Notes: generated by a model from the letters alone, not told the origin. Counted from the first letter of the stretch, positions 17,611 to 26,562 are shown. The stretch is 64,000 bases of DNA from Anaerolineae bacterium (GCA_022824465.1 JAJDZV010000004.1:310001-374000); one strand, 5' to 3'. Program-made: numbers and translations.

Positions 17611-18513
17611 TTAATCGCTCACTTCGCCCCGAAGGGAGCCTCGCCAGCGCGGAGGCGGCGCTTGTCCGATGCCGCCGAGCAGACGGCTGTAGCGCTGCGG
17701 CCGGCGCTGATGCAAGAGCGGGAAAAGCGCAAGGACCTGTTCGCGGACGTCCGCGCGCAGGACAGCGTGTATGACTTCGTCTCGATCTCGGCTGGCCTCC
17801 GCCAGTATGTTGCCCAGCGGATCGCAAATAAAGCTGCTGCCGTAGAACGTCACTGCGTTTTCCCGGCCTATGCGATTGCAAGCGGCGATGAAGAGGCCGT
17901 TGGCGACAGCGTGCCCGCGCATCACCGTGCGCCAGGCGGCGGCGGAGTCGAAGTCGGGCGCGGTCGGTTCGGAGCCGATCGCGGTCGGATAAAAGATGAA
18001 CTCGGCGCCTTCCAGCGCATAGATCCGCGCCAATTCGGGGAACCACTGATCATAGCAGGTCGGCGCGGCGAGCTTGATCACGCCCAGGTCATGCACCGGG
18101 AATTGGTCGCCCCCGGCGAAATAATCGGTTTCGTGATACCCCTCGCCCGAGGGTATATGCACCTTGCGCGTGAGGCCGCGGAGCTCGCCAGTCGGGTCGT
18201 AAATCGTGGCGGCGTCCCAATGGTTTCCAGCGGCGTCCCGCTCGAAGAGGCTGCCGATGAGGCTGACCTGATGCGTGCGCGCCAAATCGCTGAAGAACTG
18301 GTCGGAGGGGCCGCCGCGGACGGGCTCCGCCCAGCGGAATCCGGCGGGATCGCGAAGGCCCGGGAAATAGGGCAAGATGCTGAATTCGGGCAGGCAGACC
18401 AAGCCGGCGCCGGATGCGGCCGCCTCCGCGACAAGCTCGCGATAGAGCGATTTGGTCGACTCCTGATCGCCGGTCCAGTGCCCCTGCGCCAGGGCGATGT
18501 GAAGGTCCTTCAT
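17611..18513 (-). CDS. Carbon-nitrogen hydrolase, N-carbamoylputrescine amidase-like
   Basis: A 300-residue nitrilase-superfamily enzyme with the catalytic triad Glu43 (LPEF), Lys117 (TRKVHIP) and Cys153 (APTCYDQWFPE). The CYDQWFPE and KVHIPSGEGYHE blocks resemble N-carbamoylputrescine amidases (AguB), which release putrescine, CO2 and ammonia. Its start overlaps the amine oxidase stop by four bases (ATGA), and a polyamine-type ABC importer lies just beyond the operon, which supports a polyamine role. Other amides are possible. Confidence 0.85.
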   Translation of the reverse strand: MKDLHIALAQGHWTGDQESTKSLYRELVAEAAASGAGLVCLPEFSILPYFPGLRDPAGFRWAEPVRGGPSDQFFSDLARTHQVSLIGSLFERDAAGNHWDAATIYDPTGELRGLTRKVHIPSGEGYHETDYFAGGDQFPVHDLGVIKLAAPTCYDQWFPELARIYALEGAEFIFYPTAIGSEPTAPDFDSAAAWRTVMRGHAVANGLFIAACNRIGRENAVTFYGSSFICDPLGNILAEASRDRDEVIHAVLRADVREQVLALFPLLHQRRPQRYSRLLGGIGQAPPPRWRGSLRGEVSD

Positions 18514-19790
18514 GATTCTTGGCTCTCGCGGACTAGTATTTCTTTAGCGGCGCGCTGCCCAGTGAAATAAGCGCCGTGCACCATCGCCGTGAGATGATGG
18601 GGCGCGCTCGCTTCGCCCGCCCAATACAGCGGCGGCGACGGCGCTGCCAGTTTGTCGCGCGCGTCATAATGCCCGGGCAGGCAGACACTGTATCCACCGA
18701 GGGCGTATTCGTCACGGGGCCAATTGACCCAGCGCGCCTTTATGTACTGCAAGTCCGGCTTTCCGACCTCCGCCCGTAAGGTCTCCAGCCCACTTTGCAG
18801 CGCCGCTCCTTCGCCAAGGGGAAGCAGCTCGCGGGCATAGTCGCCGCTGCAAAAGCCGGTCCAAACTACCGCGCCACGGTCGCGTCCGAGCGATGGCGAC
18901 CACCACATCGGCGGATTGCCTTTGGCGTAGATCGCGCCGATAGCCGGGTCGAGGATGTGTTTGTCAAACAGATAGACCATTTTCATCACCGGTCCCATTT
19001 TCAAGCCATCCATCGCCTCCCGCTTTTTGATCGGCAGCGGCGGGTTGAACCCTACGCGACCGGATTGCAGCACGCCAAGCGGCAGGGTCACGACGGCGGC
19101 ATCGGCGCGGAACTCGTCGCCAGCGTCTGTCTTGAGGTTTACTCCAGCCGACCAGTCGACTTCAGCGACCGGGCATTCAAGACGGATATCCAGCTCATCA
19201 GCCAGCCGCATGATGTAAGCGTCATAGCCGTCCAGGATGCGGAAGTCGCTGTCTACTCCGCTCGGCGTCGCCGATGAATCAAGGGGAAGCTGAAGATGCG
19301 CCTTGGCATTGAGGGCGCGCATGCTCTCGCCCTCGGCGTTGGCGAAGGAACGCTGCACATAGCGCAGTTGCGCCGGGCTGAAGCCGATGCGCTTCAAGTA
19401 GGTCTCTAGACTCTCTTCGTTTTCCGGCGCGGACGCATCGCCCAATTCCCAGGAGCGCGTCAGATCCAGCTCAGGCGAACGAGCGCGAGCCTCGCCCATC
19501 GTCAGCCAGTCGCCTTCCTCCGTTCGGATCATCGAATCGTCGATCTTGTTCCAGTGCCAGGTCCTCAAGCCCAGACGCTCCACCCATGTCCAAGTATTGA
19601 CTTCGGCTGACTCGCCATGAATGAGCTCGGCGCCAAATTCCAGCGGGAAGCCGGCGAATTCATGATCGGTCCACACCCGGCCGCCGATACGATCGCGCGC
19701 TTCCAGCACAGTAGCAGAGACGCCAGCCTCGCGCAGATGCCAGGCGGCGGATAGTCCGGCGATGCCCGCGCCGATGATCAATACTCTCAT
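18510..19790 (-). CDS. FAD-dependent amine oxidase (flavin monoamine/polyamine oxidase family)
   Basis: 426 residues with an N-terminal dinucleotide-binding motif GAGIAGLSAAWHL (residues 7-19), the GG-doublet ARDRIGGRVWT, and the C-terminal FAD-contact motif LYWAGEASAPHH. Family members oxidise primary, secondary or polyamines to aldehydes with H2O2 release. There is no signal peptide. Start and stop both overlap neighbours by four bases, so GNAT, oxidase and nitrilase are tightly coupled. The divergent PotABCD-like transporter makes a polyamine the best guess for substrate. Confidence 0.9.
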   Translation of the reverse strand: MRVLIIGAGIAGLSAAWHLREAGVSATVLEARDRIGGRVWTDHEFAGFPLEFGAELIHGESAEVNTWTWVERLGLRTWHWNKIDDSMIRTEEGDWLTMGEARARSPELDLTRSWELGDASAPENEESLETYLKRIGFSPAQLRYVQRSFANAEGESMRALNAKAHLQLPLDSSATPSGVDSDFRILDGYDAYIMRLADELDIRLECPVAEVDWSAGVNLKTDAGDEFRADAAVVTLPLGVLQSGRVGFNPPLPIKKREAMDGLKMGPVMKMVYLFDKHILDPAIGAIYAKGNPPMWWSPSLGRDRGAVVWTGFCSGDYARELLPLGEGAALQSGLETLRAEVGKPDLQYIKARWVNWPRDEYALGGYSVCLPGHYDARDKLAAPSPPLYWAGEASAPHHLTAMVHGAYFTGQRAAKEILVRESQES

Positions 19791-20674
19791 GACACTTTTG
19801 CCGGATCAAAGTCGGGATTATCCCAAACGAGCAGGACTCCGGCGTCGCCCGCCGCCGCTTCATCGACATAATCGGTTATGACGCGTTCGGGCCGGAAGCC
19901 GCGGTTCATCTGCATCGTCACCGTCGGGTCTTTGATTTGCCGGGCAATAACCATGTCGCCGTATTCGACCACATCCATGCCTTGGGCATGATCGCGATAG
20001 CCCATCAACATGCCAATCATGTACCAGCCGCGCAGATTCAGCGAATTGACGAGATTAAAGCGAGCCTCATAGAGAGCCGTGCCGATGCCCTGACGTTGGT
20101 ACATGGGGCGCACCGCCATCTCAACGCCATAGAGCCAGTCGCCGTCGCTTTCATGCGCCCCCAGTCGCATATCGCCTATAGCTTCCCGCCAGGGCAAGAT
20201 CGGCGCATTCGGCGGACGCGACGTACGCATGGTGACCGCCAAAGCGACTGCCATGCCGGCGGCGGGTCCGCTGATCCGCAAGGCGGAAAACTGCCCGTCC
20301 GGGAAACGTGAAATGTGAGCGCAGAGATCTTGCTCCGTGAAGCAATCGTCACAGTCTTCGTCCCAGCCAAGTCCATACGCTTCTCGCAAGGTTGAACTGG
20401 CATGTTCCGCTTGCCAGTCTTTGCTGTTCATCACAACGATGCCCGACAACTCGAATATGACATCCTCCGGATCAAAACGATTCAGCCACCAAGCGTCGGG
20501 GCTCATGTGAAGGGTTCGCGTCCCATCGCTGTTGGTGGTCCAGTACGGCTCGTAGGGGTCGCCCTCGTGCCCGGCTTCTTTCGCCGCCCGCTCAATCAGA
20601 TGCTTCTGAATCTCCGGCCAGTCGTAGTTGAGCGCTCGCCGCAGCACATCCTGCTCGGATTCGTCATTTGGCAT
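19787..20674 (-). CDS. GNAT-family N-acetyltransferase
   Basis: 295 residues from the ATG at 20674, chosen because GGAGGG lies 8 bases upstream. The acetyl-CoA-binding motif is VEMAVRPMYQRQGIGTALYEARF. The C-terminus (DYVDEA...LLVWDNPDFDP) resembles the end of the GNAT protein at 28275-28901, so the two are paralogues. This copy has an extra N-terminal stretch of about 80 residues. As first gene of the amine-oxidase operon it may acetylate a polyamine before oxidation (inference). Confidence 0.82.
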   Translation of the reverse strand: MPNDESEQDVLRRALNYDWPEIQKHLIERAAKEAGHEGDPYEPYWTTNSDGTRTLHMSPDAWWLNRFDPEDVIFELSGIVVMNSKDWQAEHASSTLREAYGLGWDEDCDDCFTEQDLCAHISRFPDGQFSALRISGPAAGMAVALAVTMRTSRPPNAPILPWREAIGDMRLGAHESDGDWLYGVEMAVRPMYQRQGIGTALYEARFNLVNSLNLRGWYMIGMLMGYRDHAQGMDVVEYGDMVIARQIKDPTVTMQMNRGFRPERVITDYVDEAAAGDAGVLLVWDNPDFDPAKVS

Positions 20675-20747
20675 TTGTCGCGCCCTCCAGGGTCTCCGCG
20701 AGTCGAGTGCGTAGCGCCGGCCCATACGATACGTTACTATCTAGTCA

Positions 20748-20759
20748 AAGATTATAGCA
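20748..20759 (-). promoter_or_regulatory. Extended -10 promoter for the GNAT-amine oxidase operon
   Basis: On the minus strand TGCTATAAT (perfect TATAAT with an extended TG, plus-strand 20751-20759) lies about 75 bases before the GNAT ATG. There is no good -35 box, as is normal for extended -10 promoters. It sits in the divergent spacer shared with the potB start. Confidence 0.5.
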
Positions 20760-20769
20760 AATCGCTATT

Positions 20770-21645
20770 GTGCAGGCAGCGAATCTCGTGACTCTACGAT
20801 TGAGGCGAATGCGGCAAAACGGCTTCCTCCTCGCCTTGCCCACCATCGCCTGGCTCGTCGTATTCTTTGTGCTGCCGCTGGTGATCGTGCTGGTCGTCAG
20901 CTTCATGTCGCGCGGACGCGGCGGCGTCGCGGAATTGCCTTTCACACCCGCACACTATGAACGCGCCTTCGGCATATTTTCAATTATATTGTGGCGTTCT
21001 ATTGGCTTGGCGGGCCTGACCACAGTCGTCTGCCTGGTCGTTGGGTATCCGCTGGCTTTCTTCATCAGCACGCGGCGCCGGCGCCTGGTGCAGCAGATCG
21101 CCTTGTTTCTGGTCATCCTGCCTTTCTGGACCAACTTCCTCATCCGCACCTATGCCTGGCGCATCTTGCTGGGTGAACAAGGAACGATCAATGGTCTGCT
21201 GCTCAGCCTCGGCATGATCGACGAGCCCTTGACCATGCTCAATACGCAATTCGCCGTGCTCGTCGGCTTGGTCTATGGCTTCCTGCCGTTTATGGTCTTG
21301 CCGATCTACGCATCGGTCGAGCGCTTCAACTTCCGCTATGTCGACGCGGCGAACGACCTGGGCGCAAATGATGTGCGGACCTTTATGCGCGTCGTCCTGC
21401 CCCTGACATTGCCGGGCGTGCTGGCGGGCTGCGCGCTGGTTTTCATCCCCTCCGTTGGCGCCTTCGTGACGCCGGATCTGTTGGGCGGCACGAAAGGACT
21501 GATGATCGGCAACTTGATAAACAATCAGTTCGGCGGCTCGGGCAATATGCCCCTGGGTTCGGCGCTGTCCATCGTGATGATGGCGGTGGTGATGCTGTCG
21601 CTGCTGGTCTATGTCTTTGCCAATCGGCGCGATGCCGGAGCTTGA
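20770..21645 (+). CDS. potB: Polyamine-type ABC transporter permease (PotB-like)
   Basis: Six-helix inner-membrane permease of the spermidine/putrescine class. The EAA-type loop contacting the ATPase is YVDAANDLGANDVRTFMRVVLP, and WTNFLIRTYAW is a typical PotB/PotH block. The start is a GTG at 20770 or an ATG at 20809 (with only a poorly spaced GAGG); I keep the longer form with low certainty. It is the first gene of potBCDA and divergent from the polyamine-catabolic operon. Confidence 0.9.
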   Translation: MQAANLVTLRLRRMRQNGFLLALPTIAWLVVFFVLPLVIVLVVSFMSRGRGGVAELPFTPAHYERAFGIFSIILWRSIGLAGLTTVVCLVVGYPLAFFISTRRRRLVQQIALFLVILPFWTNFLIRTYAWRILLGEQGTINGLLLSLGMIDEPLTMLNTQFAVLVGLVYGFLPFMVLPIYASVERFNFRYVDAANDLGANDVRTFMRVVLPLTLPGVLAGCALVFIPSVGAFVTPDLLGGTKGLMIGNLINNQFGGSGNMPLGSALSIVMMAVVMLSLLVYVFANRRDAGA

Positions 21646-21646
21646 A

Positions 21647-22540
21647 ATGCGGCAATCGCTCATCAACGAAGGCGCAATGGGGCGCAACCTCGTCATACGT
21701 CGGCTGGGCGGCATCGGCCTTTGGCTGAATCCGCTCTTCGCCTACTTTTTTCTCTGGGCGCCGATACTGATTCTGGTGCTCTTTTCGTTCAACAACAGTC
21801 GCTCGGTCGCCTCGTTCACAGGCTTCACTCTGACATGGTATAGCAACATCCTGAACAATATGATGGGGGCGGAAAGCGCCTTTTCCACCGAGATCATGCT
21901 CAACGCCTTTCGCAACAGCCTGTTCGTCGGGACGGTAGCGACCGCGATCTCAACCGTGCTTGGCACGATGATCGCGCTGGCGATGGCGCGCGGTAGATTT
22001 CGCGGCAAGCCTCTGCTCGATGGCTTGCTCTTCCTGCCGGTGGTCATCCCGGAGATCACGCAAGCGATATCGCTGGCGATATTCTTCAAGGTCGTCTTCG
22101 ACTGGGTCGCGCTGATGAGCGGCGAACGCATATTCCCCGGCTTTCACACGATCATCGCGGCGCATGTCACCTTCAACATTTCCTACGTTGCGATTGTTGT
22201 GCGCGCGCGGCTTGCGGACATGGACCCGCAACTTGAGGAAGCGGCGAATGATTTGGGCGCGAATCCCTGGCAGGCATTTTGGCGGGTGACCTTTCCGCTG
22301 ATTTTGCCCGGCGTCATTTCCGGCGCGCTGCTGGCTTTCACGCTGTCGCTGGACGACTTCGTCATCACCTTTTTCACATCGGGCGTCGGCACATCTACGC
22401 TGCCAGTCTTCGTTTATGGCTTGCTAAAGCTGACGGTGACGCCCGAGGTCAACGCTATCTCGACAATTATGATGGTCTTGAGTACGATTTTGATCGGCAT
22501 TTCTTTGGCAATTCAGGGGCGTACCGCGTCCCGCGCTTAG
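21647..22540 (+). CDS. potC: Polyamine-type ABC transporter permease (PotC-like)
   Basis: 297 residues with the PotC/PotI pattern: PILILVLFSFNNSR in the first helix, the coupling loop EEAANDLGANPWQAFWRVTFPL and SLDDFVITFFTSG. The ATG at 21647 has GGAG 6 bases upstream and starts one base after the potB stop. It forms the second half of the membrane channel with PotB. Confidence 0.9.
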   Translation: MRQSLINEGAMGRNLVIRRLGGIGLWLNPLFAYFFLWAPILILVLFSFNNSRSVASFTGFTLTWYSNILNNMMGAESAFSTEIMLNAFRNSLFVGTVATAISTVLGTMIALAMARGRFRGKPLLDGLLFLPVVIPEITQAISLAIFFKVVFDWVALMSGERIFPGFHTIIAAHVTFNISYVAIVVRARLADMDPQLEEAANDLGANPWQAFWRVTFPLILPGVISGALLAFTLSLDDFVITFFTSGVGTSTLPVFVYGLLKLTVTPEVNAISTIMMVLSTILIGISLAIQGRTASRA

Positions 22541-22568
22541 TTCAGCTTGCGAGTCAGAGGAGAATCTC

Positions 22569-23654
22569 ATGAAAGAGAGTTTGCTGTTGATTTTGGTTAT
22601 GTTGTTGTTGGCGCCGGCCGCGCTGGCGCAAGATATGGCGCATGAGCCCTGGACTTGCCCAGAAGGCTATGAGGGGCAGACGCTCAGCATCTTCAACTGG
22701 TCAACGTATATCGCCGAAGATACCGTGCCGAACTTCGAGGAAGCTTGCGGCGTGACTGTCAACTACGACATTTACGAGAGCAACGAAGCCATGCTGGCGC
22801 GCATCCGCCAGGGCAACCCCGGCTATGACATTGTCGTGCCGAGCGGCGGCACCGTCCAGCGCATGGCGGAAGAGATGCTGCTTATTCCGCTGGATCTGGA
22901 GATGATTCCCAATGTCGCCAATGTGATTCCCGACTTGCTGGGCGCCGCCTACGACCCGGAGAACGAATATTCCCTGCCCTATCAGTGGGGCACGGTCGGC
23001 GTCGGCTACAGCACGGAAGTCTTCCCCGATGGCATCACCTCCTGGCATCAGGTCTGGGAGCACGATGGACCCGTCGCCTGGCTGGACGATCGGCAGACGA
23101 TGCTGGGCATCGCCCATTTGTTCCTGGGCAATGACCCCAATTCGACCGATCCCGATGAGATAAACGCCGCCCGTGACTACCTCATCGAGAAAGGCGGCAA
23201 CGTCGTCACAGTCGCGGCCGATGATGGTCAAGTGCTGCTGGAGCGCGGCGATGTCGATATCGCCATCGAATACAACGGCGACATCTTGCAGATCTCCTGG
23301 GATTGCGAATGCGATGACTACGCCTACGCCATACCGGAAGAAGGCAGCAACGTCTGGATCGACAACCTCTCGATCCCGGTGGACGCGCCCAACCCGGAAT
23401 TGGCGATGGTCTTCATCGACTATATTCTCGATGCCAAGGTCGGGGCTGATTTGACCAATTACATCTGGTACGCCTCGCCGAATCAGGCATCGATCGAGTC
23501 GGGCTACATCGACGAAGAAATCTTGAACGATCCGGCGATCTTCCCGCCGCCCGAGCAAGTAGCGAATCTCTTCGCGATCATTGATGTCGGCGCCGAGGCG
23601 GAAGAGCTGATCAACAACGCCTGGGATGAACTGCTGATCTTCCTGGGGCAGTGA
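22569..23654 (+). CDS. potD: Polyamine-type substrate-binding protein (PotD/PotF-like)
   Basis: 361 residues with a cleaved-type signal peptide (ends ALAQ) and no lipobox Cys. SIFNWSTYIAEDTVPNFEEACG is the usual start of mature PotD proteins, and YDIVVPSGGTVQRM, LPYQWGTVGVGYSTE and IEYNGD are further ligand-cleft blocks. WSTYI and WGT supply aromatic residues of the type that stack on polyamines; the exact ligand is not readable. AGAGGAGA precedes the ATG. The spacer before potA carries a palindromic repeat that may lower expression of potA relative to this protein. Confidence 0.9.
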   Translation: MKESLLLILVMLLLAPAALAQDMAHEPWTCPEGYEGQTLSIFNWSTYIAEDTVPNFEEACGVTVNYDIYESNEAMLARIRQGNPGYDIVVPSGGTVQRMAEEMLLIPLDLEMIPNVANVIPDLLGAAYDPENEYSLPYQWGTVGVGYSTEVFPDGITSWHQVWEHDGPVAWLDDRQTMLGIAHLFLGNDPNSTDPDEINAARDYLIEKGGNVVTVAADDGQVLLERGDVDIAIEYNGDILQISWDCECDDYAYAIPEEGSNVWIDNLSIPVDAPNPELAMVFIDYILDAKVGADLTNYIWYASPNQASIESGYIDEEILNDPAIFPPPEQVANLFAIIDVGAEAEELINNAWDELLIFLGQ

Positions 23655-23670
23655 TTCCCCCACTCCCGAA

Positions 23671-23698
23671 GCCCCCTCCGCCATTAAGAGGGAGGGGG
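23671..23698. repeat. Family B palindrome between potD and potA
   Basis: CCCCCTCC (23672-23679) and GGAGGGGG (23691-23698) form a perfect 8-base stem with an 11-base loop. It is preceded by CCCCCACTCCCGAAG, which is also typical of this repeat family (other copies near 32,451, 45,078, 60,222 and 60,898). Confidence 0.7.
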
Positions 23699-23716
23699 AA
23701 CACAGAGCCAACGCTA

Positions 23717-24832
23717 ATGACCACATTCGATGTTGAGCTGAAGGACATCGTCAAGGAATTTGAGTCTGGCGGCGGACGGGTCCGCGCGGTTGACCACGTC
23801 AGCGTTCAGATTGAAGATGGCGAGTTCTTCGCGCTGCTGGGTCCAAGCGGCTGCGGCAAGACGACGACGCTGCGCCTAATCGCAGGGTTTGAACAGCCGA
23901 CCGCCGGGCGCATCCTCATCCGCGGGCGGGCGATGGAAGGCATCCCGGCTTATCATCGCCCGGTGAATACCGTGTTTCAGGATTACGCCCTCTTCCCGCA
24001 CCTGACCGTCGAGCAGAATATCATGTTCGGCTTGCAGATGGAGGGCGTCCACAAGCGAGAAGCGCGCAAACTGGCGGCTGAAGCGTTGGAGAAAGTGCGG
24101 CTTCCCGGCGTTGGCAGGCGCAAGCCGCATCAGCTATCCGGCGGTCAGCAGCAGCGTGTAGCATTAGCGCGCGCCTTGGTAAAGCAGCCGGCCGTGCTCC
24201 TTCTGGACGAGCCGCTGGGCGCGCTTGATCTCAAGCTGCGCAAGAATATGCAATTTGAACTGAAGGCATTGCAGCGCGATGTCGGCATCACTTTCATCTA
24301 TGTGACGCACGACCAGGAAGAAGCGATCACCATGGCCGACCGTATCGCCGTCATGAACGACGGCGTGATGCTGCAAGTGGGGACGCCGAAAGAGATTTAC
24401 GAGCGACCCGGCACTCATTTTATTGCGGACTTCATCGGCGAGACCAATTTCATTCCGGCGACGCTGAAAAGCCGCGAGCCGATGGGTTTCGGGCAAGTGG
24501 AACTGCTAGACGGCACGCATATTTGCGCGGCCCTGTCCAATACGCTGGCCGCGACCCGCGGTCCGGTGACGGTGGCGATTCGCCCGGAGCGCATTGGAAT
24601 CGCAGCAAAAGGGACTGCACAAGCCGCCGGCGAGGAAACGGCGCTCGATGCCATTCTCGTCGACAGTCAATATATCGGCACCGACACGCGCTATACTTTG
24701 CGTATCGCGGATAGCGTTGATCTGGTCGCGCGCGTCCAAAATGTCGATGACCGCAAAGCTGACGCCTTCGCCATCGGGCAGTCGGTTACACTTTATTGGC
24801 ATCCATCCAGCACCACAGTGCTCGATCACTGA
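23717..24832 (+). CDS. potA: Polyamine-type ABC transporter ATPase (PotA-like)
   Basis: 371 residues from the ATG at 23717; the upstream open frame translates the repeat and is discarded. Walker A is GPSGCGKTT, the signature is LSGGQQQRVALARAL, Walker B is LLLDEPLGALD and the switch is THDQEEA. A C-terminal TOBE-like regulatory domain contains VAIRPERIGI. It energises PotBC. The next gene, an RdhA-like protein, begins 12 bases after the stop. Confidence 0.93.
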   Translation: MTTFDVELKDIVKEFESGGGRVRAVDHVSVQIEDGEFFALLGPSGCGKTTTLRLIAGFEQPTAGRILIRGRAMEGIPAYHRPVNTVFQDYALFPHLTVEQNIMFGLQMEGVHKREARKLAAEALEKVRLPGVGRRKPHQLSGGQQQRVALARALVKQPAVLLLDEPLGALDLKLRKNMQFELKALQRDVGITFIYVTHDQEEAITMADRIAVMNDGVMLQVGTPKEIYERPGTHFIADFIGETNFIPATLKSREPMGFGQVELLDGTHICAALSNTLAATRGPVTVAIRPERIGIAAKGTAQAAGEETALDAILVDSQYIGTDTRYTLRIADSVDLVARVQNVDDRKADAFAIGQSVTLYWHPSSTTVLDH

Positions 24833-24844
24833 GTCAAATAGATC

Positions 24845-26074
24845 ATGAATATGATAAGTCCCGCGCAAATTCACGAGATCGACAGCCAGCGACAGGTCAA
24901 TGGCTGGCAGCGGCCCGTTGACCGTCAGACTGGCTTTGAAGTCACGGAGGAATTCCGGCGCTTCAATCAGAAATACGACATGTTCAACCGCGCGGTCTGG
25001 GACGATGAGGTGCGGTCGGAACGATCGGATAGATTCTTCGCCTCCTACTTCACCGACCTGGCGCGGTTCCGCAAAGTCGAGGGCTTTCAGCATCGAGACT
25101 ACGCCCTGCGCAACGCCGCCTGGTACATCGCTGATTTCACCGCCGACTTGCTGGAGACGAGCGATGACCGCAAAGAGGGCTTCCTCGATAGCTACACCAT
25201 GTTCCGCGAAGGCGCGACGCGGAAGATTGAAGCGAGCGCGGAAGAAAACACCGCGGCGCTGAAGCGAGCGGGCACATTCCTCGGCGCTGACGCCATTGGC
25301 ATTTGCGAATACGACGAGCGTTGGGTCTATACGCACAACTACAGCCGGCAAAAGCTGACCGACAAAGCGATGGATCTGCCGGAAGATCTGACGTACGCGG
25401 TGGTTATCGTCAACGAGATGGATCACGCGACCATTGAGACGGTGCCCTCGGCTCTGAGCGGCGCCGCCACCGGTCAAGGCTACAGCCGCGATATCATCGC
25501 CGTTTTGTCTATCACGCAGTACATCCGCAATCTGGGTTATCGCGCGGTCGCCAGTCTGAACGATACGGCGCTGTCGATTCCCCTGGCGATCCAAGCCGGC
25601 TTGGGTCAATACGGGCGGCATGGCTTGCTTATCACGCCGGAGTTTGGTCCCCGCGTCCGCATCGCCAAGATCTTCACCGATTTGCCGCTCATCGCCGATG
25701 AGCCGATAGATTTCGGCGTGACCGAGACTTGCAATATCTGCCAGCGCTGCAGCTCTGCTTGTCCGGTGAAAGCCATTCCATTTGACGCGCCCAATTTCGA
25801 CAGGCACGACGGCGTCTCGCATCTTAAGGGCGTAAGGAAATGGACCATCAACGCGGCAAAGTGCTTCAAGTTTTGGGCGAACCAAGGCACTGACTGTTCG
25901 ATTTGCATCCGCGTCTGCCCTTACAACCGCGACGTTACCAAAGCGCTAAACCGATTGCTGCGCTGGATGTTGGGCAATCGCTGGCGGCGTCTGGCGCTAT
26001 GGCTGGATCAGAAGCTCAGGCATGGCGAGCGCAAGACCGCCGGCTGGTGGTGGCGGCGCGCGTCGAGCGGCTAG
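24845..26074 (+). CDS. Reductive dehalogenase-like corrinoid/iron-sulfur protein, no Tat signal
   Basis: 409 residues resembling the catalytic subunit (RdhA) of reductive dehalogenases. Two ferredoxin-type clusters are visible: Cys296, 299, 302, 306 (CNICQRCSSACP) and Cys340, 351, 354, 358 (ending CSICIRVCPYNR). Before them is the corrinoid-binding region, with IRNLGYRA, AGLGQYGRHGLLITPEFGP and TDLPLIADEPIDFGV, all characteristic. Unlike respiratory RdhA there is no twin-arginine signal and no RdhB anchor follows, so it should be cytoplasmic, like the catabolic branch. It lies 12 bases after potA. QueG also has two such clusters, but the GVRKW...CFKFW spacing fits RdhA better. The substrate is unknown; halogenated or other reducible compounds are possible. 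Confidence 0.78.
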   Translation: MNMISPAQIHEIDSQRQVNGWQRPVDRQTGFEVTEEFRRFNQKYDMFNRAVWDDEVRSERSDRFFASYFTDLARFRKVEGFQHRDYALRNAAWYIADFTADLLETSDDRKEGFLDSYTMFREGATRKIEASAEENTAALKRAGTFLGADAIGICEYDERWVYTHNYSRQKLTDKAMDLPEDLTYAVVIVNEMDHATIETVPSALSGAATGQGYSRDIIAVLSITQYIRNLGYRAVASLNDTALSIPLAIQAGLGQYGRHGLLITPEFGPRVRIAKIFTDLPLIADEPIDFGVTETCNICQRCSSACPVKAIPFDAPNFDRHDGVSHLKGVRKWTINAAKCFKFWANQGTDCSICIRVCPYNRDVTKALNRLLRWMLGNRWRRLALWLDQKLRHGERKTAGWWWRRASSG

Positions 26075-26085
26075 GGCGGCTTTAG

Positions 26086-26496
26086 ATGGAACTGCTTGCG
26101 AAGGTATTTCGGTTTGCGGCCTTGCGCCTGCTCGCAGCGATTGCCTGGTCGCTGCTGCTGACGGTGCTGCTGCTTCAGCCGGAAGCCGATCCCATCATCG
26201 AATTGGGCCTCCCGCGCGGCGACAACACGCTATTGCGCGAGCTGGCTTTCAGCACGCTGCACCTGCTGGCTTTCAGCGGGACCTGCGCCTGCTGGCATTG
26301 GGCGCTGCCGCAACAATGGCGTCCGCGCGCCGCGCTATTTGTCGCCTGCGCGATCACACTGGTTTTGGGCGTCGCCACCGAATTCATGCAGACCTTCACA
26401 CTTGATCGACACGCTTCCTGGCTCGACCTGGTAGCGAACATCGGCGGAGCGCTGATAGCCGCTCGACTGATTTGGACCCGTCATATCTGGCGCTGA
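26086..26496 (+). CDS. VanZ-family membrane protein
   Basis: 136 residues with about four hydrophobic helices. The C-terminal VATEFMQTFTLDRHASWLDL followed by a small-residue helix is the VanZ signature (Glu, Gln, Arg, Asp, Asn). VanZ proteins have been linked to resistance to lipoglycopeptides and other envelope-active compounds, but the mechanism is not settled. It begins 11 bases after the RdhA-like gene and is not an RdhB-type anchor: it is longer and lacks that pattern. Confidence 0.75.
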   Translation: MELLAKVFRFAALRLLAAIAWSLLLTVLLLQPEADPIIELGLPRGDNTLLRELAFSTLHLLAFSGTCACWHWALPQQWRPRAALFVACAITLVLGVATEFMQTFTLDRHASWLDLVANIGGALIAARLIWTRHIWR

Positions 26497-26523
26497 TGCC
26501 GATTATCGCCGCTCACTACCCTG

Positions 26524-26532
26524 TGCTATGCT
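26524..26532 (+). promoter_or_regulatory. Extended -10 element upstream of the propeller-SH3 gene
   Basis: TGCTATGCT is an extended -10 (TGn plus TATGCT) about 30 bases before the ATG at 26563. No -35 box can be seen. Confidence 0.4.
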
Positions 26533-26562
26533 GGAAATCGACAAAGCTAGGGGACTACTGCC

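Noticed and set aside
23651..23716. N-terminal extension of PotA
   Set aside because: It translates a palindromic repeat into a Pro-rich run and homology begins at the ATG 23717.
24506..25885. 459-codon minus-strand open frame opposite potA and the RdhA-like gene
   Set aside because: It is antisense to two confident genes and has no family motif.
25730..25930. Epoxyqueuosine reductase (QueG) for the iron-sulfur protein at 24845
   Set aside because: QueG also has two clusters, but the GVRKW...CFKFW segment and the AGLGQYGRHGLLITPEFGP region fit RdhA better.
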